From: Janthinobacterium sp.
GTDB taxonomy: Bacteria; Pseudomonadota; Gammaproteobacteria; Burkholderiales; Burkholderiaceae_D
Direction: 5' to 3'
DNA: 8,095 nt
NCBI GenBank assembly: GCA_003482555.1
Contig: DMYQ01000252.1
Span: 6,839-14,933, forward strand
The position numbers and the translations under genes were made by a program. Of the stretch, positions 6,607 through 8,095 are shown one piece after another. Below the pieces are notes generated by a model that had not been told where the DNA came from, ran no database searches, and worked only from the letters and a program-made list of their open reading frames with translations. The first letter of the stretch is position 1; each line of letters starts with the position of its first letter.

Positions 6607-7127
6607 GTCGAGTCCGCCTTTTGATATGGCCGGCCACCCAGGTCGACCGACACGCATTGGTAAATCGGCGTCGCCCCGACCAAGGCCTTGATGACGAATA
6701 CGGGCGCGACGCCGCCCTTGATCCGTCCGGATCCGTCGTACACCACCGAGTCGGGCCCGGTGATCGTAGCGACCTTGCTGATGCCATGGCTGTCAAGGAG
6801 ATTGGCCGGATTGGCCGGATCTGGCAGTTGCCAGCCCAGTCGCCAGTCACCACCCGTGGAGGGTGCCAGGGTCAGGTTCGTATTGCGTGCGACCGCTTCG
6901 CTGCGGGTGCGCAAGAGCGCGAAAAATAGTTCCGAGCCCGTGCTTTTCGCGTTCTGCCGCGCAATCAGAGTCGTCAAGGAAGGCGTAGCCATCGCCGCTA
7001 AAATCGAGGCGATCGCGACGACCACCAGCAGTTCAATGGTGGTAAAACCAGGCATGGCCAATCGCCGCGCAAGGTGTCGGCCAGACCGGTGGCGGTCAGC
7101 CTGGGTGCGTTGGGAAGCGGCATTCAT
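6600..7127 (-). CDS. fimT: GspH/FimT-family minor pilin
   Basis: A 175-residue pseudopilin-like protein. The segment MPG|FTTIELLVVVAIASILAAMATPSL is a prepilin cleavage site and hydrophobic helix with Glu at mature position 5. It is followed by a GspH/FimT spine (ARQNAKSTGSELFFALLRTR, then SEAVARN), which separates it from PilE-like pilins. The predicted leader is 27 residues and rich in Arg; starting at the internal Met25 would leave only MPG, so the longer start is preferred. It is supported by a GGAG Shine-Dalgarno that overlaps the pilE stop (TAG GAG), 10 bp between genes. Family role: FimT/FimU links minor pilins to the major pilin filament, and some FimT proteins bind DNA during transformation; which role applies here cannot be told. 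Confidence 0.86.
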   Translation of the reverse strand: MNAASQRTQADRHRSGRHLARRLAMPGFTTIELLVVVAIASILAAMATPSLTTLIARQNAKSTGSELFFALLRTRSEAVARNTNLTLAPSTGGDWRLGWQLPDPANPANLLDSHGISKVATITGPDSVVYDGSGRIKGGVAPVFVIKALVGATPIYQCVSVDLGGRPYQKADSTC

Positions 7128-7137
7128 CGTCGCGCTC

Positions 7138-7551
7138 CTACCAGGTCCCGCTAGGCAATTTGTTACCTGCGCTGTCGATGCTCAAGGTCACGTCGGCTGC
7201 CTGGCCAGTTCCCGCGATGGGCGTCGCGGTGGCGGTGAATGTGGGGGGCGCGTCACCGTTGGTGATGGCGACGGTGTAGTAGGCGGAAACGTTGCCCGGT
7301 GTCGTCATGTGCAACTGAACCAGGGTGGAGGCGTAGGTGCGCGCATCGAGTAAATACTGTTGCTGCTGTTGCGCGATGTCGGCCAGGTGGGCCTGCGCGG
7401 CGGAGCGATTGCCCTTGGCGAGAAAACTGATGTAAGACGGTATCGCAATCGCCGCCAAAATACCGACGATGGCCACTGCGGTCATCACGTCAATCAAGGT
7501 GAAACCACGCATGCCATTGAGACGCGACGAGAGCCGATGGTTGGTGTTCAT
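7138..7551 (-). CDS. pilE: PilE-like type IV minor pilin
   Basis: A 137-residue pilin-like protein. The leader ends NGMRG (residue 16), followed by FTLIDVMTAVAIVGILAAIAIPSY, the class IVa pilin helix. SAAQAHLADIAQQQQQY and LLDARTYA follow, the spine typical of PilE/minor pilins of Beta- and Gammaproteobacteria, and then a short beta domain ending PSGTW. Mature position 5 is Asp (codon at 7491-7489) rather than the nearly invariant Glu. The start at 7551 is chosen because it gives a normal 16-residue leader; the frame extends to 7626, but that would run into the promoter region. It is the first gene of the operon, whereas pilE is usually last in the Pseudomonas cluster. It is not the major pilin by context, though a paralogue with another role is possible. 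Confidence 0.87.
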   Translation of the reverse strand: MNTNHRLSSRLNGMRGFTLIDVMTAVAIVGILAAIAIPSYISFLAKGNRSAAQAHLADIAQQQQQYLLDARTYASTLVQLHMTTPGNVSAYYTVAITNGDAPPTFTATATPIAGTGQAADVTLSIDSAGNKLPSGTW

Positions 7552-7622
7552 CTTTTGCTTTCGGTAGGTACGGACACTGCGCAAGACCCGGGATCGACCC
7601 TGAAGCAGAGATCCACATTTCC

Positions 7623-7628
7623 ACAATA
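7623..7628 (-). promoter_or_regulatory. Candidate -10 element of the minor-pilin operon
   Basis: Minus strand TATTGT begins exactly 10 bp after the last Pho-box-like unit (spacer 7638-7629). In E. coli PhoB-dependent promoters such as phoA, the box takes the place of the -35 element and the -10 follows at the same distance. Transcription would start near 7616, leaving a leader of about 65 nt before pilE. No start site has been measured. Confidence 0.55.
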
Positions 7629-7638
7629 CAACTAATTA

Positions 7639-7678
7639 CTGACAAAATACTGACAAAAGACTGACAATCTACTGATAA
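7639..7678 (-). promoter_or_regulatory. Tandem Pho-box-like operator (four 11-bp-spaced half-sites)
   Basis: On the minus strand, 7-bp units TTATCAG (7678-7672), TTGTCAG (7667-7661), TTGTCAG (7656-7650) and TTGTCAG (7645-7639) are each separated by 4 AT-rich bases, giving a strict 11-bp period (one helical turn). The known PhoB box is two CTGTCAT-like 7-mers with a 4-bp AT-rich spacer, so four units make two to three overlapping Pho boxes. They lie between the IS6 end and pilE, on the strand of the operon. Direct-repeat half-sites on one helix face are typical of OmpR/PhoB-family response regulators; the identity of the regulator is inferred from the motif. Confidence 0.68.
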
Positions 7679-7679
7679 G

Positions 7680-7705
7680 AATGCTTTTCTACGGAAATAA
7701 GCATT
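7680..7705. repeat. Imperfect inverted repeat upstream of the operon promoter
   Basis: AATGCTT (7680-7686) and AAGCATT (7699-7705) are perfect 7-bp inverted arms; inside them TTTC (7686-7689) and GAAA (7694-7697) can extend the stem with a bulge. It lies immediately upstream of the first Pho-box-like unit. No T-run follows on either strand. It may be a second regulator's operator or a chance dyad. Confidence 0.4.
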
Positions 7706-7745
7706 GCTGGGGAGAACAAGGGGAACTGGAAAGTGCGACACGAAG

Positions 7746-7789
7746 GGTTCTGTCGCATTAGCGAACGCCGGCGGAACGGTCAGGTAAAC
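7746..7789 (+). repeat. IS6-type end, copy 2 of the inverted pair, interrupted by IS66
   Basis: GGTTCTGTCGCATTAGCG and the following bases match the copy at 953-910 at 40 of 44 positions, in opposite orientation. The match ends after CAGGTAAAC at 7789, and the next base is the first of the IS66 terminus. The remainder of this IS6 copy, including any transposase, should lie beyond the IS66 element outside the window. Confidence 0.88.
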
Positions 7790-8095
7790 GTAAGCGGTAA
7801 GCAAACGGCGTTATTGACGTGACTGGCGTTCGTCGCGTTGGTAAAGGTCGGAGCGCAGTGGATTTTTGGCGAACAGCGTCTCCCACAGGCGTGGCGTCAG
7901 TTGTTCAACCTGCGATGCGGGATGCTGGCCCACGCGCCGCAAGACATCGACCAAGTAGTCGTAAGGATCGACATCGTGCAGACGGCACGTCACGAGCAGA
8001 CTCTGGACGATGCCGATATGCCTGGCGCCCAGTTCGGGCCAACTGAACATCCAATTTTTACGGCCTAGCGGAATCACCCGCAGCGCCCGTTCGAG
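7790..8095 (-). mobile_element. IS66-family insertion sequence, right-end portion
   Basis: The element end reads GTAAGCGGTAAGCAAACGGC from 7790, starting with the GTAA typical of IS66-family termini. The stop codon of the IS66 transposase lies 21 bp inside it, also typical. The element continues past the right edge. Its boundary is defined independently by loss of homology between the two IS6 ends. The predicted 8-bp target duplication would be 7782-7789 (AGGTAAAC). Confidence 0.82.
7811..8095 (-). CDS. tnpC: IS66-family transposase (TnpC), C-terminal fragment, partial at window edge
   Basis: The minus-strand frame enters from the right edge and ends with TAA at 7813-7811, giving about 94 visible residues. 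Seen: LERALRVIPLGRKNWMFSW, a GIVQSLLVTC helix, then DVDPYDYLVDVLRRV and QHPASQVEQLTPRLW, and lastly NPLRSDL. This is the end of the IS66 DDE domain followed by the IS66 C-terminal element. The G-R-K-N-W block and the D-P-Y-x-Y-L-x-D-V-L-x-R motif are diagnostic for TnpC of three-gene IS66 elements (tnpA, tnpB, tnpC). The visible part has no frameshift or internal stop, so the copy may be intact. Whether it is mobile depends on tnpA, tnpB and the other terminus, which are outside the window. Confidence 0.92.
   Translation of the reverse strand, partial: LERALRVIPLGRKNWMFSWPELGARHIGIVQSLLVTCRLHDVDPYDYLVDVLRRVGQHPASQVEQLTPRLWETLFAKNPLRSDLYQRDERQSRQ

Noticed and set aside
6032..6853. Upstream extension of the pilW frame to an ATG at 6853
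   Set aside because: The extension overlaps pilV and fimT completely, reads as Arg/Pro-rich shadow sequence and would bury the prepilin leader deep in the protein.
7639..7678. CRISPR array or plasmid-type replication iterons
   Set aside because: Units are only 7 bp with 4-bp spacers, four copies, no cas or rep gene, and they sit at promoter distance from pilE.
7552..7745. Sigma-54 promoter, as used by pilA in Pseudomonas
   Set aside because: No GG-N10-GC type TGGCAC/TTGC pair with correct spacing was found before pilE; the repeats plus TATTGT fit a sigma-70 activator promoter better.
7490..7804. Minus-strand open frame of 104 codons across the IS6 end and promoter
   Set aside because: It overlaps the pilE start and the repeat array in another frame and shows no family motif; it is a chance frame.

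Overview
The window looks like chromosomal DNA of a GC-rich betaproteobacterium. The layout of the type IV pilus minor-pilin genes and the style of PilY1 point to Burkholderiales, perhaps Oxalobacteraceae; this is inference from sequence style, with no phylogenetic marker present. A six-gene minor-pilin/tip-adhesin operon on the minus strand fills most of the window. Mobile-element debris lies on both sides of it, and the 3' end of an unrelated HDOD-domain gene lies at the left edge.

Left part (1-1057): the HDOD-domain gene ends at 533. It is followed by about 250 bp with no recognised gene. Then comes a roughly 350-bp IS6-family remnant (604-953), which keeps both terminal inverted repeats but only about 33 codons of transposase. 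The IS6 end abuts a 24-codon scrap of a Tn3-family transposase (954-1023).

Centre (1058-7551, all minus strand): the transcription order is pilE-like, fimT/gspH-like, pilV, pilW, pilX, pilY1. The first five genes are tightly packed, with overlaps of 4 to 7 bp or a 10-bp gap. A 76-bp gap with a good ribosome binding site precedes pilY1. Together they encode prepilin-like proteins that, in studied homologues, form the priming and tip complex of type IV pili and carry the PilY1 adhesin/mechanosensor to the pilus tip. The major pilin, motor ATPases and secretin are not in the window.

Upstream of the operon (7552-7745): an AT-rich leader holds four direct repeats at exactly 11-bp spacing (minus strand TTGTCAG or TTATCAG). 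They are followed 10 bp later by a -10-like TATTGT. This is the arrangement of a PhoB/OmpR-family activated promoter with Pho boxes, and it suggests that a response regulator, possibly the phosphate-starvation regulator PhoB, drives the pilus-tip operon.

Right part (7746-8095): a second IS6-family end (7746-7789) matches the left one at 40 of 44 positions, in inverted orientation. It stops exactly where an IS66-family terminus (GTAAGCGG) begins, followed by the C-terminal part of an IS66 transposase running off the edge. The pilus operon is therefore bracketed by inverted IS6 ends, and the right one was itself interrupted by IS66.

Points worth attention are the Pho-box-like promoter, the nested insertions, an intact DxDxDGxxD calcium-type loop in PilX where the probable equivalent loop of PilY1 is degenerate, and an Asp at the usual Glu5 position of the PilE-like pilin.
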